From the NCBI GenBank assembly GCA_050693035.1, contig JBOGWB010000009.1:10202-74201 (forward strand): a DNA stretch of 64,000 bases. The letters are read 5' to 3'. This DNA comes from DASYVD01 sp050693035. GTDB taxonomy: Bacteria; Actinomycetota; UBA4738; CALAEC01. The notes below the pieces were generated by a model that saw nothing but the letters and a program-made list of their open reading frames with translations, had not been told where the DNA came from and ran no database searches. Shown here in pieces: positions 40,985-48,990 of this stretch (positions within the stretch are counted from its first letter, which is position 1; each line of letters starts with the position of its first letter). Position numbers and translations under genes: made by a program.

Positions 40985-41254
40985 ATGCAGGCCGAACGGA
41001 CCGTGGTGGTGATGCCCGAGGTCGGTCTGCACGCTCGCGTGGCGGCCAACTTCGTGAAGGTGGCGGCCGGTTTCTCCTCCACGATCCGGGTTCGCCACGG
41101 AGATCGAGAGGCCAACGGCAAGAGCATCCTCGAGATCCTCACGTTGGGAGCCGCTCACCGCGCCGAGGTCACCATCCGCGCGGACGGAGAGGATGCCGAG
41201 AAGGCCCTCGACTCCCTCGAGGCCCTCTTGTCCAAGGAAGAAGCCTCCCCCTAG
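40985..41254 (+). CDS. HPr-family phosphocarrier protein
   Basis: 89 residues. The active-site segment GLHARVAANFVKVA has the phospho-His, but Pro-Val replaces the usual ARPA. GKSILEILTLGA carries the Ser of the regulatory site. No EI or EII genes are near, so it may serve a dihydroxyacetone or nitrogen-type phosphorelay or a regulatory role. ATG 40985 chosen; TAGGAT (40966-40971) would start the message about 7 bases upstream. Convergent with ispD, overlapping by 4 bases. Confidence 0.85.
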   Translation: MQAERTVVVMPEVGLHARVAANFVKVAAGFSSTIRVRHGDREANGKSILEILTLGAAHRAEVTIRADGEDAEKALDSLEALLSKEEASP

Positions 41255-41982
41255 TCCGGTTCTCCCCGCGCTGCGAGCAGTGATTCGGCCACCGAGAGAT
41301 CCTCCGGGAAGGTGATCTTGATGTTGTCGGGTTCACCGAGGACGACGCGCACGCTCACCCCGGAGCGCTCCACGGTCGACGAGGTGTCGGAGCCCTCGCG
41401 TCCTTCCTTCTCCGCCTGGAGGAACGCCTCCAACAGGACCTCGCCTCTGAACGCTTGGGGCGTCTGGGCCCGCCACAGGCCCTCCGTCGGCACCGGCGTG
41501 GGGGGGCCCCGATCCTCGATCCGAGCGAGGTGGTCTGCCGGATCGACGGGAAGCGCCAGGATGGCCCCGCCGGTGTCGCGGGCAGCAGCCAGGAGCTCTT
41601 CGAGCCGTTCGCCCCGATACAGGGGACGGGCTGCGTCGTGGATCGCGATCAGCTCGATCTCGTCGCGCTCGATCCGGGGAGCCAAGCCGCCGACGGCCAG
41701 CGACTCGGAAGCGTGGCGAGTCGCGCCGCCCGGGATGACCATCACATCGCCCATCCTCGCCCGCCGGAGCTCCTCGGCACAGGAACCCATCTCCTCCGCC
41801 GCGGCCACCACGATCACCTCGTCGATCGCGGAGTGCTCGGCGAACGGACGGGTCGCGCGCACCAGGATGGACTCGCCGGCGAGCGGCAGCAGGACCTTGC
41901 TGGGAACGCCACCGCCGAGGCGCACCCCCCGACCGGCTGCAAGGATCACGGCGACGGTGCGACCCACGGCCATCTTCTTCAC
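41251..41982 (-). CDS. ispD: 2-C-methyl-D-erythritol 4-phosphate cytidylyltransferase
   Basis: 243 residues. The nucleotide-binding start is VAVILAAGRGVRLGGGVPSKVLLPLAG (GxG and Lys of the IspD motif), then IAIHDAARPL, the IspD signature, and LWRAQTPQAFR. It makes CDP-ME in the non-mevalonate isoprenoid pathway that feeds the quinone and lipid-carrier enzymes here. GTG 41982 or ATG 41973 may start it. ispF, often next to it, is absent; the downstream side is the tRNA-linked insertion. Confidence 0.92.
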   Translation of the reverse strand: MKKMAVGRTVAVILAAGRGVRLGGGVPSKVLLPLAGESILVRATRPFAEHSAIDEVIVVAAAEEMGSCAEELRRARMGDVMVIPGGATRHASESLAVGGLAPRIERDEIELIAIHDAARPLYRGERLEELLAAARDTGGAILALPVDPADHLARIEDRGPPTPVPTEGLWRAQTPQAFRGEVLLEAFLQAEKEGREGSDTSSTVERSGVSVRVVLGEPDNIKITFPEDLSVAESLLAARGEPD

Positions 41983-42021
41983 GAAACGAGGCTCCGCATC
42001 CGGTTCGCGGAGCCCCCTACC

Positions 42022-42068
42022 GTGGGCGCTGGAGGATTTGAACCTCCGACCTCTTCCGTGTCAAGGAA
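42022..42068 (-). repeat. attachment-site repeat (distal copy of tRNA-Val 3' half)
   Basis: 47 bases identical to 45709-45755. Contains the T-arm and 3' anticodon stem but lacks the D-arm and 5' acceptor, so it is not a tRNA. Confidence 0.88.
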
Positions 42069-42248
42069 AACCGGCCCGAATAGTTGACCTGCGGAAAGTG
42101 ACAAAACCCCTGTTCGCCCTTCTGACGGTGCATGACCACTCTGTCAGGCTCTGACGCACTCTGCCGAGTCTTCTGCGGCCTTTTTGCGGCCTCGTGGAGA
42201 CAAGACTACAGGGGGGCGGCGGGCCGAGAGCCGGGCGACAATCTACGG

Positions 42249-42689
42249 CTAATCCGTGTCCTCGGGCCTGGGTCTCATGCACCACTCATCCCAGGTGTTG
42301 CGGGCCTCGTCCGGGGTCATTGCGCCAATTTCTCTTTCGGGAAGCCCCACCAACTCCCGAAGATTCTTCACCAGCCACAGGGGCTTGGGTTCCCCTGGGG
42401 GTGGTTGTATCTCTTGTACTCCTCGGTTGGGCGCGATTCCCTGATCCACGGCCGCCCAAAACTCTTCCTCTGTCACTTCCAGCTGGTCGCGGAGGATATG
42501 ACCCCACGTATCCCTTGACCGATACTCGCCCGACCCATGGGAAATTCGGGTGTAGAGCACCCTGCCGTCTGGGAGGCGCTTGGTGTACCTGCGGTGGTTC
42601 CCCAGCTTCTTTCCAGGCTTAGCGGCCGCTTCTTGCCAGCTGTCCACCTCGCAGAACCGGCGGTGCTGCTTGAAGGTCGGAAGCTTCAT
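42249..42689 (-). CDS. toxin-like protein (actinobacterial cytotoxic translational repressor type)
   Basis: 146 residues. KLPTFKQHRRFCEVDSWQEA, RRYTKRLPDGRVLYTRISHG and WGHILRDQLEVTEEEFWAAV match a family I know from actinobacterial genomes annotated as cytotoxic translational repressor of toxin-antitoxin systems, which looks RelE/HicA-like (small RNase or mRNA interferase). No catalytic residue can be named with certainty. Its ATG lies inside the 3' end of the antitoxin-like gene (71-base overlap), typical of paired toxin genes. Confidence 0.65.
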   Translation of the reverse strand: MKLPTFKQHRRFCEVDSWQEAAAKPGKKLGNHRRYTKRLPDGRVLYTRISHGSGEYRSRDTWGHILRDQLEVTEEEFWAAVDQGIAPNRGVQEIQPPPGEPKPLWLVKNLRELVGLPEREIGAMTPDEARNTWDEWCMRPRPEDTD

Positions 42690-43119
42690 CCTGGTCGATG
42701 AGCAATTGTCGGATGGCTTCGGGCCTGTCGGCCAGCTGAATCCGATGGACCCAGCCCGAGCGGGCCTCGTGGTTTGGCGCTCGGTTCAGCTCCTCCTCCT
42801 GCCACGCCTCAACATAGTCGATCACCGCCAATACGAGATCGTCCATAGCTTCGTCGAGGTCGGATCCCTGACCAAAAACGGCCAGCTCGGGGAGCCAGAT
42901 CGAGGTTCCGGCTTCCTCGAAGTAGACCTGGGGGCTGAAGGGAAAGGCCCTCGCAAGGAGCCGATCATGCTCTCGGGCGTCCACAAGGGCCACGCCCTTC
43001 TCGCCCCGACGCTCGATCACGGCAATGTTGCCCGAGAGGACCCTATCCAGCAGGTCAGCCAGCATCTGGCGCGCAGCAGCGACCCCAAAATGCGTATTTA
43101 GTCCGAGCTCAGCTCCCAT
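42619..43119 (-). CDS. antitoxin-like protein, Phd-type N-terminus with HicB-like C-terminus
   Basis: 166 residues from ATG 43119 (AGAGGAGG 8 bases upstream). ARQMLADLLDRVLSGNIAVI and EKGVALVDAREHDRLL recall Phd/YefM antitoxins (DNA-binding). FEEAGTSIWLPELAVFGQG followed by DLDEAMDDLVLAVIDYVEAW recalls the RNase-H-like HicB domain. Such a combination is uncommon. It overlaps the toxin-like gene and has palindromes upstream (43167-43200), consistent with autoregulation. Confidence 0.65.
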   Translation of the reverse strand: MGAELGLNTHFGVAAARQMLADLLDRVLSGNIAVIERRGEKGVALVDAREHDRLLARAFPFSPQVYFEEAGTSIWLPELAVFGQGSDLDEAMDDLVLAVIDYVEAWQEEELNRAPNHEARSGWVHRIQLADRPEAIRQLLIDQDEASDLQAAPPVLRGGQLARSGR

Positions 43120-43498
43120 CGGCGCGGCCTCCTCTCGCAAGAGAGTTTACCCCTTCCAGCTGATTCTGTACAGGGAGTACATCCTGTCCACGGTGTACAC
43201 TTCGGCCGCCTTACCTTAAGTCTTGAGGGAACCCAAGACAGATTCGCCATCTAATTCGCTTCCAAGGTCACCTGCCGCCGTTGCCGTCCGATTCGGTCCA
43301 CGGGAGTCCGGGGGCAGGGCCTCTGGTCTTATCTAAATCACTACTGGACCGCCGAACGGCCTCCCGTGACGCAGTTGCGGAACGTTTCGGCAACGCGCGA
43401 GTCTCGCGCCACGCTGGGGCAATCCCTCTGCCAGCCAGGCCCCCCATCCTCCCTGGGCGGGGATCAGTAGGTGAGGAAGCTCTCCTCAACTCTGATCG
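43120..43498. other. gene-free stretch upstream of the toxin-antitoxin pair
   Basis: 379 bases with palindromes near the antitoxin start, a GTCTTG/CAAGAC inverted repeat (8-base loop) just beyond 43215, and nothing else coding that I can support. GC content falls here. Confidence 0.4.
43167..43200 (-). promoter_or_regulatory. candidate antitoxin operator (paired palindromes)
   Basis: TGTACAGGGAGTACA (43167-43181; arms TGTAC/GTACA, 5-base spacer) and GTGTACAC (43193-43200, perfect). Their centres are 22-23 bases apart, about two helical turns, 48-80 bases before the antitoxin start. Confidence 0.5.
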
Positions 43499-44248
43499 TC
43501 ATCCAATGATGAAGCCCCCTTCTTGGGTAGCAGGCAACGGTGTATCCTGAGGTTCCACTCGATGCCGGACAGTGGCCTTGCGGATCAGCCGCTCACGGCG
43601 TCGTCGGTGCTGGATCAGGTCGGAAATCGAGATGATCCTGACCCCGCGTTCCCGGGCCACCCGGACGAGATCGGGGAGCCGGGCCATGGTGCCATCGGGG
43701 TGCATGATCTCGCAGATCACCCCCGCGGGGAACAGCCCCGCGAGCCTCGCCAGGTCCACACCGGCCTCGGTATGCCCGGCCCGCCGGAGCACCCCGCCCT
43801 CGGCGGCCCGGAGGGGGAATATGTGGCCCGGCATCTGGACGTCCTCAGGCCTAGTGTCCGGATCGCACACCGTGCGGATCGTGGCCGCCCGATCGTAGGC
43901 GCTGGTACCCGTGGTGATCCCCAGCCGGGCGTCGATGGATACAGTGAAGGCCGTCTTTCTTTCATCAAATGGGCCGACCATCAGCGGGATTCGGAGCTCG
44001 TCCAGGCGCCGGCCTTCCACCGGCATGCAGATGATCCCCCGGCCGTGGGTAGCCATGAAGTTGATAGCGTCCGGGGTCGCCTTCTCCGCAGCCATGATGA
44101 AGTCGCCCTCGTTCTCTCGGTCCGCGTCGTCGACCACGATGACTATGCGGCCCTGTCGGATGTCCTCGATGGCCTCTTCGATCCGGGCGAAGACGCCATC
44201 TGGACGAACCGTCGCCCGACCCGCCTTCTCCACGATGTCCTCCGTCAC
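43499..44248 (-). CDS. ribB: 3,4-dihydroxy-2-butanone 4-phosphate synthase (truncated RibBA)
   Basis: 249 residues. IVVDDADRENEGDFIMAAEK (Mg/acidic loop), THGRGIICMPVEGRRL, TTGTSAYDRAATIR and RRAGHTEAGVDLARLAG give a complete RibB domain (~205 residues), which makes the four-carbon precursor of riboflavin. In most actinobacteria it continues into GTP cyclohydrolase II (RibA). Here the chain ends soon after the linker (RRRRERLIRKATVRHR...EGGFIIG), so the RibA half is lost. RibB alone may still work. GTG overlaps the end of the ribE remnant. Confidence 0.85.
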   Translation of the reverse strand: MTEDIVEKAGRATVRPDGVFARIEEAIEDIRQGRIVIVVDDADRENEGDFIMAAEKATPDAINFMATHGRGIICMPVEGRRLDELRIPLMVGPFDERKTAFTVSIDARLGITTGTSAYDRAATIRTVCDPDTRPEDVQMPGHIFPLRAAEGGVLRRAGHTEAGVDLARLAGLFPAGVICEIMHPDGTMARLPDLVRVARERGVRIISISDLIQHRRRRERLIRKATVRHRVEPQDTPLPATQEGGFIIG

Positions 44249-44700
44249 ACGTCGTTCCCAAACAGTCCCTCGACGTAGTTCGCTAGCATGTCGACCTCGA
44301 TGTTCACGGGTCTCCCGATCTCCGCTCGCTGAGAGTGGTCAGGGCGAGCGCCTGCGGCACCAGAGCGACGGTGAAAGCCTGAGCGTCAACGGACTCCACG
44401 GAGAGGCTCACCGCGTCGACCGAGACAGATCCCTGCTCCACGACGTACCAACGGAGGCCGTCCGACAAGCGGCTCGGCATCACACCGCCGCCCTCGCTCG
44501 CCTCCACCGGTTCGACGATCCCCCGGCTGTCCGTGTGGCCCTGCACCAGGTGCCCACCGCCTCGGCCATTCCTTTGGACTCCTCCCTCGTAGCGTAAACG
44601 AAGCACCAAGAACACTTCACGCGAGAGGCCAGCGACTCCACCCGAACGAGATCTCGTCTAAGAGTCGGCACGCGAGCCAGCGTCTATCTTCCGAGCATCG
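44245..44700 (-). pseudogene. ribE: riboflavin synthase alpha subunit (ribE) remnant
   Basis: The C-terminal half is readable: GGHLVQGHTDSRGIVEPVE, WYVVEQGSVSVDAVSLSVES, FTVALVPQALALTTLSERRSGDP, then a stop. In the next frame VNIEVDMLANYVEGL follows directly, so one base is missing near 44310. The N-terminal barrel (usual MFTGIVE...) cannot be found in any frame. Broken by at least one frameshift and 5' decay. Would have been translationally coupled to ribB. Confidence 0.8.
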
Positions 44701-44802
44701 GGTCGCGTCGTTCAGCGTGAGGGTGGAACCCGCCGGGAGGAGGCAAACGGCGAGCTGACGACGGTTGGCTGATGCTCACCTGCGGAATGGAGAAGCAGAA
44801 TC

Positions 44803-45267
44803 CTAGCACCAATTGGGGGGCGAAGGCGACTTGGCCTCCTTACCCAGGAGGGTTGGCTGAACCCAGGATTCCGGAGAGCTGCAACAGGTAGCTGGAATCA
44901 TAATAGCTCCAGCGCTCCGTGATCTTTCCCCCTCAATGCGCAGAATCGTTACGCCCGAGATCGCAATCCGCTTCCCTGTGGGTGCGATTCCTCTCCACTT
45001 CCCCTGGTGGGTTCCTTCCGCGGTCCACCGTATAGCCACCTTGTTGTCCTCGGAAACAAGATCCTCGACTCTGTTAAAGAGATCAGGAAACGCAGAACGC
45101 GTCATCCGAATTAGATCCTTGTGCTCCTCCAAGGAGGACGTCTCTCCGGCCGAGGCCCCATGGTCAACGAAGTCTGGAGTCATGAGATCGTCTAGAACAT
45201 CTAGGTTTCCCCTGTTCCAAGCATTATCGACATAACGAATCGCCATCTCTTTGAAATCCCGAGTCAT
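44803..45267 (-). pseudogene. SnoaL-like/ester cyclase family gene with a frameshift
   Basis: Residues 1-110 are a normal SnoaL-like start (RYVDNAWNRGNLDVLDDLMTPDFVDHG, WTAEGTHQGKWRGIAPTGKR, GVTILRIEG). Then ERSRSAGAIMIP... is out of family. In the adjoining frame GGKITERWSYYDSSYLLQLSGI continues to a stop at 44840-44842, which is the expected C-terminus. The change sits in a five-base G run (44928-44932), which needs six. Mutation or sequencing error. Confidence 0.75.
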
Positions 45268-45708
45268 CGTTTCTTATCATCTCTCGGAGATGGCTCGAGG
45301 TCAAGGCATCGCCCTGACTCATATCGATCCTGCTGTCTGTGTTCCTGCTAAGGGCGAAACAGGACCAGTCCTCTGTTGGGAACAATCAATGGAACTCTTA
45401 GAAGCGACCCGGCCAACTCATCTAGCTCTCGGTTCAGGGCACCGACGGATGTTCTGCTGCTCACCCACGGCAACCGGTATGGCTCGTGGTTGCTATGTTC
45501 CCCCACTCGGGAGACCTCTGGCCCCCACGCCTCCGGATCACGTCTAAGCAAGAGTGCGATGGACTGAGGAGCTGATGCCGCTGCGCCAACCATCCCAACT
45601 CGTTGGGTAGCTCGGCGTGGCAACTTTTCGGCAACTTTTTCGCAGAGCAAGCAGAGTTCTACGCGCCTGTGAAAACGAGAAAAGACCCTATGACCAGGGC
45701 CTTTACTG
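45268..45708. other. gene-free, lower-GC end of the element
   Basis: 441 bases with no supported gene. Contains a tandem repeat GGCAACTTTTCG/GCAACTTTTTCG (45619-45642, period 12), which may be arm-type integrase sites or remnants. At the other end TGCGGCCT occurs twice with 11-base spacing (42174-42192). Confidence 0.4.
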
Positions 45709-45755
45709 GTGGGCGCTGGAGGATTTGAACCTCCGACCTCTTCCGTGTCAAGGAA
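45709..45755 (-). repeat. attachment-site repeat inside tRNA-Val(GAC)
   Basis: The tRNA-side copy of the 47-base repeat (other copy 42022-42068); it restores the intact tRNA gene. Confidence 0.88.
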
Positions 45756-45781
45756 GCGCTCTCCCCCTGAGCTAAGCGCCC
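45710..45781 (-). tRNA. tRNA-Val (GAC)
   Basis: 72 bases: acceptor GGGCGCT/AGCGCCC, D-arm GCTCAGGGGGAGAGC, anticodon loop TTGACAC (GAC), T-arm GGTTCAAATCC, discriminator A. A TATCAT -10 box at 45794-45799 lies just outside the 5' end. Target of the element. Confidence 0.95.
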
Positions 45782-45804
45782 GAGATCGTGGGGATGATAC
45801 CGAG

Positions 45805-45875
45805 AGGCGGGGAGCGGAATCGAACCGCTGTGCGGGGCTTTGCAGGCCCCTGCCTAACCACTCGGCCACCCCGCC
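45805..45875 (-). tRNA. tRNA-Cys (GCA)
   Basis: 71 bases: acceptor GGCGGGG/CCCCGCC, anticodon loop CTGCAAA (GCA), T-arm GGTTCGATTCC, discriminator U as usual for Cys. TAGACT (45887-45892) is a fitting -10 with +1 five bases before the tRNA. Not a selenocysteine tRNA. Confidence 0.95.
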
Positions 45876-46059
45876 GTGCCGGCACCAGTCTACGACCACA
45901 GGAAAGACGCCGAAACCGGGCCCAGGGAAGCGAACCACCGGGTCCGAAGCCGCCACCCTCACCTTGGCGAAGGCCGCCGACGTCCCTCCACCGTCGTTCG
46001 CCTCAGCGCAGCCTAGCAGGTGAGGGCACGGTTCCCTCCAGCGATGGCACACTGGGATC

Positions 46060-47106
46060 ATGCGAGCCCGGACTCCATGGGGTCATCTGGGTGCCGGTTT
46101 GCTGCTCCTCGCCGTGGCCTGCGCCTCGCCGTTCCCGGCGGGTCCCTCGCCGGCGGCGCGGCCGCCGACCGCCGAGGAGACGACCACCGCGGCCTCGCCG
46201 GCCCCGCGGCCCCCACCAAGGTTCACCGAGTACCCCGTTCCGGCGGGGAGCCACCCGCACGACGTCGCCCCCGCGCCGGATGGCACAGTCTGGTACACGG
46301 CGCAGGGCTCCGGAGGGGTGGGGCTCCTCGATCCCGCCACCGGCCGGACCCGCCACATCCCGCTCGGCGAGGGGTCGGCGCCGCACGGAGTCATCGTGGG
46401 GCCGGACGGGGCTCCGTGGATCACGGACGGGGGGCTCAACGCCATCGTCCGAGTCGATCCGAAGAGCCACAAGGTCTCTCGGTTTCCCCTTCCCCGGCCC
46501 GAATACGCCAACCTGAACACCGCGACCTTCGACGGAGAAGGGATGTTGTGGTTCACGGGCCAGAGCGGCGTCTACGGGAGCGTGGATCCCCGGACGGGGA
46601 ACGTGCGGGTCTTCGATGCACCGCGCGGGACGGGCCCGTACGGGATGGCGACGACGCCCGATGGGACGGTATGGCTCGCCTCGCTCGCCGGCAGCTACAT
46701 CGGCCGTATCGATCCCCGAGGAGGCGGCCTGACTGCGGTCGACGTTCCGACGCCGGGAGGCGGCGCGCGGCGGATCTGGAGCGATTCGCGCGGCCTGCTG
46801 TGGGTCACCGAGTGGAACGCCGGGACGCTCGGTCGCTACGACCCGTCGCGTGGGTCTTGGAGCGAGTGGCGCCTTCCGGGCGGGGCTCCCCAGCCGTACG
46901 CGGTCTACGTCGACGAGCGGGACGTGGTGTGGATCACGGACTTCGGCGCCAACGCCCTGGTGCGATTCGTCCCCCGATCCGAGCGCTTCCGGGCGTTTCC
47001 GTTCCCGAGCGTCGGCGCCGAGGTGCGGCAGCTGCTGGGACGGCCGGGCGAGGTGTGGGGCGCGGAGTCCGGAACCGACAAGCTGGTCGTGCTGCGAACG
47101 CATTGA
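46060..47106 (+). CDS. Vgb-like (virginiamycin B lyase family) propeller lipoprotein
   Basis: 348 residues. Lipoprotein signal LGAGLLLLAVACA, a Pro/Thr-rich linker (~25-55), then seven-bladed propeller repeats: FTEYPVPAGSHPHDVAPAPDGT, IPLGEGSAPHGVIVGPDGAPW, GTGPYGMATTPDGTVWLAS, LPGGAPQPYAVYVDERD. This is the streptogramin lyase-like family, where His residues of PHGV/PHDV-type turns act in Vgb. Most members are not antibiotic lyases, and tethering outside the cell makes a resistance role unlikely. Confidence 0.85.
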   Translation: MRARTPWGHLGAGLLLLAVACASPFPAGPSPAARPPTAEETTTAASPAPRPPPRFTEYPVPAGSHPHDVAPAPDGTVWYTAQGSGGVGLLDPATGRTRHIPLGEGSAPHGVIVGPDGAPWITDGGLNAIVRVDPKSHKVSRFPLPRPEYANLNTATFDGEGMLWFTGQSGVYGSVDPRTGNVRVFDAPRGTGPYGMATTPDGTVWLASLAGSYIGRIDPRGGGLTAVDVPTPGGGARRIWSDSRGLLWVTEWNAGTLGRYDPSRGSWSEWRLPGGAPQPYAVYVDERDVVWITDFGANALVRFVPRSERFRAFPFPSVGAEVRQLLGRPGEVWGAESGTDKLVVLRTH

Positions 47107-47118
47107 ACGGCCGGGGAA

Positions 47119-47907
47119 CTATCTCGCCCGATAGACGAGTCCGCGACCGCCACGAGCGCTGAAGATCGTGAGCTTCCGGCCTTCCACAACTGCCGTGAAG
47201 CCGTCACCGAGGACCTCGACGACGTGGGCATCTTGAGCAACTCTGTCTTCTGAGCACTGACCAGACGCCGACAGCTCGGGAACCACGATCTGCTCGCCCC
47301 TCTCGATCCATTCACCGCGGAGACTCCGGCAGCCTGTCGAACCTCTCAGGGCACCGTCGGCCCCGAGTACCAACGTGGCCGGATCGGCGCTCATCGCAGT
47401 GCCCGTCGGCCCCCGTCCCTCGATCAACGACTCGAGCCGCCACGTCACATCGACGAGGAGTGCGGCGGGGAGCGGGGGGAGCAATTCGAAGCTGAGCTCG
47501 ATGTGTCGTCCCGTCAGGGTCAAGGTGTCCTCGTCCCGGGCGACCGAATCCACCTGCGAGAGGGAGGAGAGATAGGCGGCCTCTGATCGCATCACCGGAG
47601 GGGCGCAACCCATCTCGGTCATCGAGAGATCGCCGATGGCGAAGGTGGATCCGTCCACCGTCACGTCGGCGCCGTAATGATTGCAGGCCGCGGTTCCGCC
47701 GATCGTCCCGGCGGCGATGGTGAGCGTGATCGGGTAGTTCTCGATCAGGGGCACCTGTCCGTCGGACTCCCGGCGCGACGTCAGCTTCCACGCGCCCTCG
47801 TAGGGCGCGATGGATCCGGCGTCGCTCCCCTGCCGCGGAAGTCCGTCATCGGCGGTTCTTCCGCAGGCCGCGAGGAGAAGGACTATGGATACGATCAGCC
47901 GTCTCAC
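47119..47907 (-). CDS. lipoprotein with two META domains (HslJ-like)
   Basis: 262 residues from GTG 47907. Lipobox LIVSIVLLLAAC. META domain 1 ~30-135 (GAWKLTSRRE, GTAACNHYGADVTVDG, SMTEMGCAP) and META domain 2 ~150-255 (VTWRLESLIEGRGPTG, GSTGCRSLRGEW, SGQCSEDRVAQ). The paired Cys residues suggest disulfides. META proteins are linked to envelope stress and novobiocin resistance in E. coli (HslJ); the role here is unknown. No good ribosome-binding site for the GTG. Confidence 0.82.
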   Translation of the reverse strand: MRRLIVSIVLLLAACGRTADDGLPRQGSDAGSIAPYEGAWKLTSRRESDGQVPLIENYPITLTIAAGTIGGTAACNHYGADVTVDGSTFAIGDLSMTEMGCAPPVMRSEAAYLSSLSQVDSVARDEDTLTLTGRHIELSFELLPPLPAALLVDVTWRLESLIEGRGPTGTAMSADPATLVLGADGALRGSTGCRSLRGEWIERGEQIVVPELSASGQCSEDRVAQDAHVVEVLGDGFTAVVEGRKLTIFSARGGRGLVYRAR

Positions 47908-48053
47908 GCCGACTTGGACGTAGGGGACCTGCCGATTGGTTCCCTCCTCGGATGCGGACGACCAAGTCCAGAGGGCCCGTGTAGATACTCGATGCACAGA
48001 TCCCGGTTTCCCGCGGTGCCTTCCCAGCCGTTGGGAAGGTCGGTGCTCTCCTG

Positions 48054-48512
48054 TCAGTCGTCGATCTCGATCTCGTATGCGTACCACGTGGAACGCCTTG
48101 CGCCGGGAAGCGAATCGTAGAGTCGCTGCGCCGCCACATTGTCAGGTCCCGCGTACCACTCGAGATGGGCGGCTCCGCGCTGGCGGGCCTCGTCGAGAGC
48201 GGCTCGAAGGAGCGCCCGCCCGACGCCCCCGCCGCGCACATCCCCCCGCACGAAGAGGTCGTTCATCAACACGGTGTTTGCTGCCTTCGTGGAGCTTTGG
48301 AACCAGTAGAGGGTGGCGAACCCCACGAGGTCCCCCTCCGCCCACGCGCCCAGCAGGAGCCCCTCGTCGCTGGGATGGAGGAATCGGGCGAAGAATCGCC
48401 GGTTGCGCTCGGCATCCGGCTCTGCCCCATAGAAGCGCTGGTACGCGTGGACCAGGGGCAAGAGATCTTCAAGCTCCTCCTGACGGACGGGGTGGACCTC
48501 CGTCTCGGTCAT
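48054..48512 (-). CDS. GNAT-family N-acetyltransferase
   Basis: 152 residues from ATG 48512. LLGAWAEGDLVGFATLYWF, LMNDLFVRGDVRGGGVGRALL (acetyl-CoA loop RGGGVG) and AAQRLYDSLPGARRSTWYAYEI are the GNAT core strands and helices. The YWF and WYAYEIEID ends are typical of small-amine or peptide acetyltransferases. CATACT seven bases before the ATG may be a leaderless -10. Confidence 0.85.
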   Translation of the reverse strand: MTETEVHPVRQEELEDLLPLVHAYQRFYGAEPDAERNRRFFARFLHPSDEGLLLGAWAEGDLVGFATLYWFQSSTKAANTVLMNDLFVRGDVRGGGVGRALLRAALDEARQRGAAHLEWYAGPDNVAAQRLYDSLPGARRSTWYAYEIEIDD

Positions 48513-48870
48513 GGCGGTCAGTATGCAACCGGTCATCATCCATTGCCCGCGGTTTCGTGCCAGAGGCTGGGAAAGAGGGGTAGAAAGCTCGATCACCATC
48601 GGCACGGGCCTCACGGACGCGGCCCCGGGCTCCTATCGGGGCACGCACCTGATCGTTTCAGACATCGAGGCAGCGCGCGCCGAGCTGGTCGGACGCGGGG
48701 TGGGCGTCGGCGATATCCGGCATATGGGGTCGGGCGGGTGGACGCCTGGACCGCATCCCGACCGCGCCGACTACGGCTCGTTCGCCGACTTCAGCGACCC
48801 CGACGGCAACACCTGGGTCCTGCAGGAGGTTGGACAAAGCCAGTCGGGTGGGCCGCCGAGCGAGGGCTAG
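48511..48870 (+). pseudogene. VOC-superfamily fragment lacking its N-terminal half
   Basis: The 3' part reads SITIGTGLTDAAPGSYRGTH, DIEAARAELVGRGV, ADYGSFADFSDPDGNTWVLQ, the second half of a VOC protein with its GNTWVLQE end. The usual ~45-residue first half (with a TDRAxAFY-type helix) is missing; the sequence before ~48580 is unrelated and overlaps the divergent GNAT start. Probably a 5'-truncated copy. Confidence 0.55.
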
Positions 48871-48990
48871 GGGCGAGCAATCGAGTGTTGACGAAACAGG
48901 TGGGTTGGCTTGCCTAGCTACGGCTGGCAGAATACGGTCCCTGTGGCTCGCCATTCTTGAACGTGGGGGCGGCGGAGAATCAAGAAGCGG

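Larger units (their letters stand above)
42022..45755 (-). mobile_element. integrated element at the 3' end of tRNA-Val(GAC)
   Basis: The 3' 47 bases of tRNA-Val(GAC) (45709-45755) are repeated exactly in the same direction at 42022-42068, where the 5' half of the tRNA is missing. This is the classic attL/attR layout left by tyrosine-integrase insertion into a tRNA gene. The 3.7 kb between holds a toxin-antitoxin-like pair, ribB/ribE remnants and a SnoaL-like pseudogene; no integrase is recognisable, so it is probably a decayed or deleted island. Base composition is less GC-rich than the flanks, especially 44800-45700. Confidence 0.8.

Noticed and set aside
42022..42068. A third tRNA-Val
   Set aside because: Only the 3' half is present; the D-arm and 5' acceptor are missing. 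It is the distal attachment-site copy.
46003..47103. 366-residue minus-strand frame opposite the Vgb-like gene
   Set aside because: Antisense shadow: Arg/His/Gly-rich with no domain, while the plus strand has a signal peptide and propeller repeats.
48511..48870. Intact VOC gene
   Set aside because: Only the second half of the fold is present and the start region overlaps the divergent GNAT start; listed as a truncated copy.
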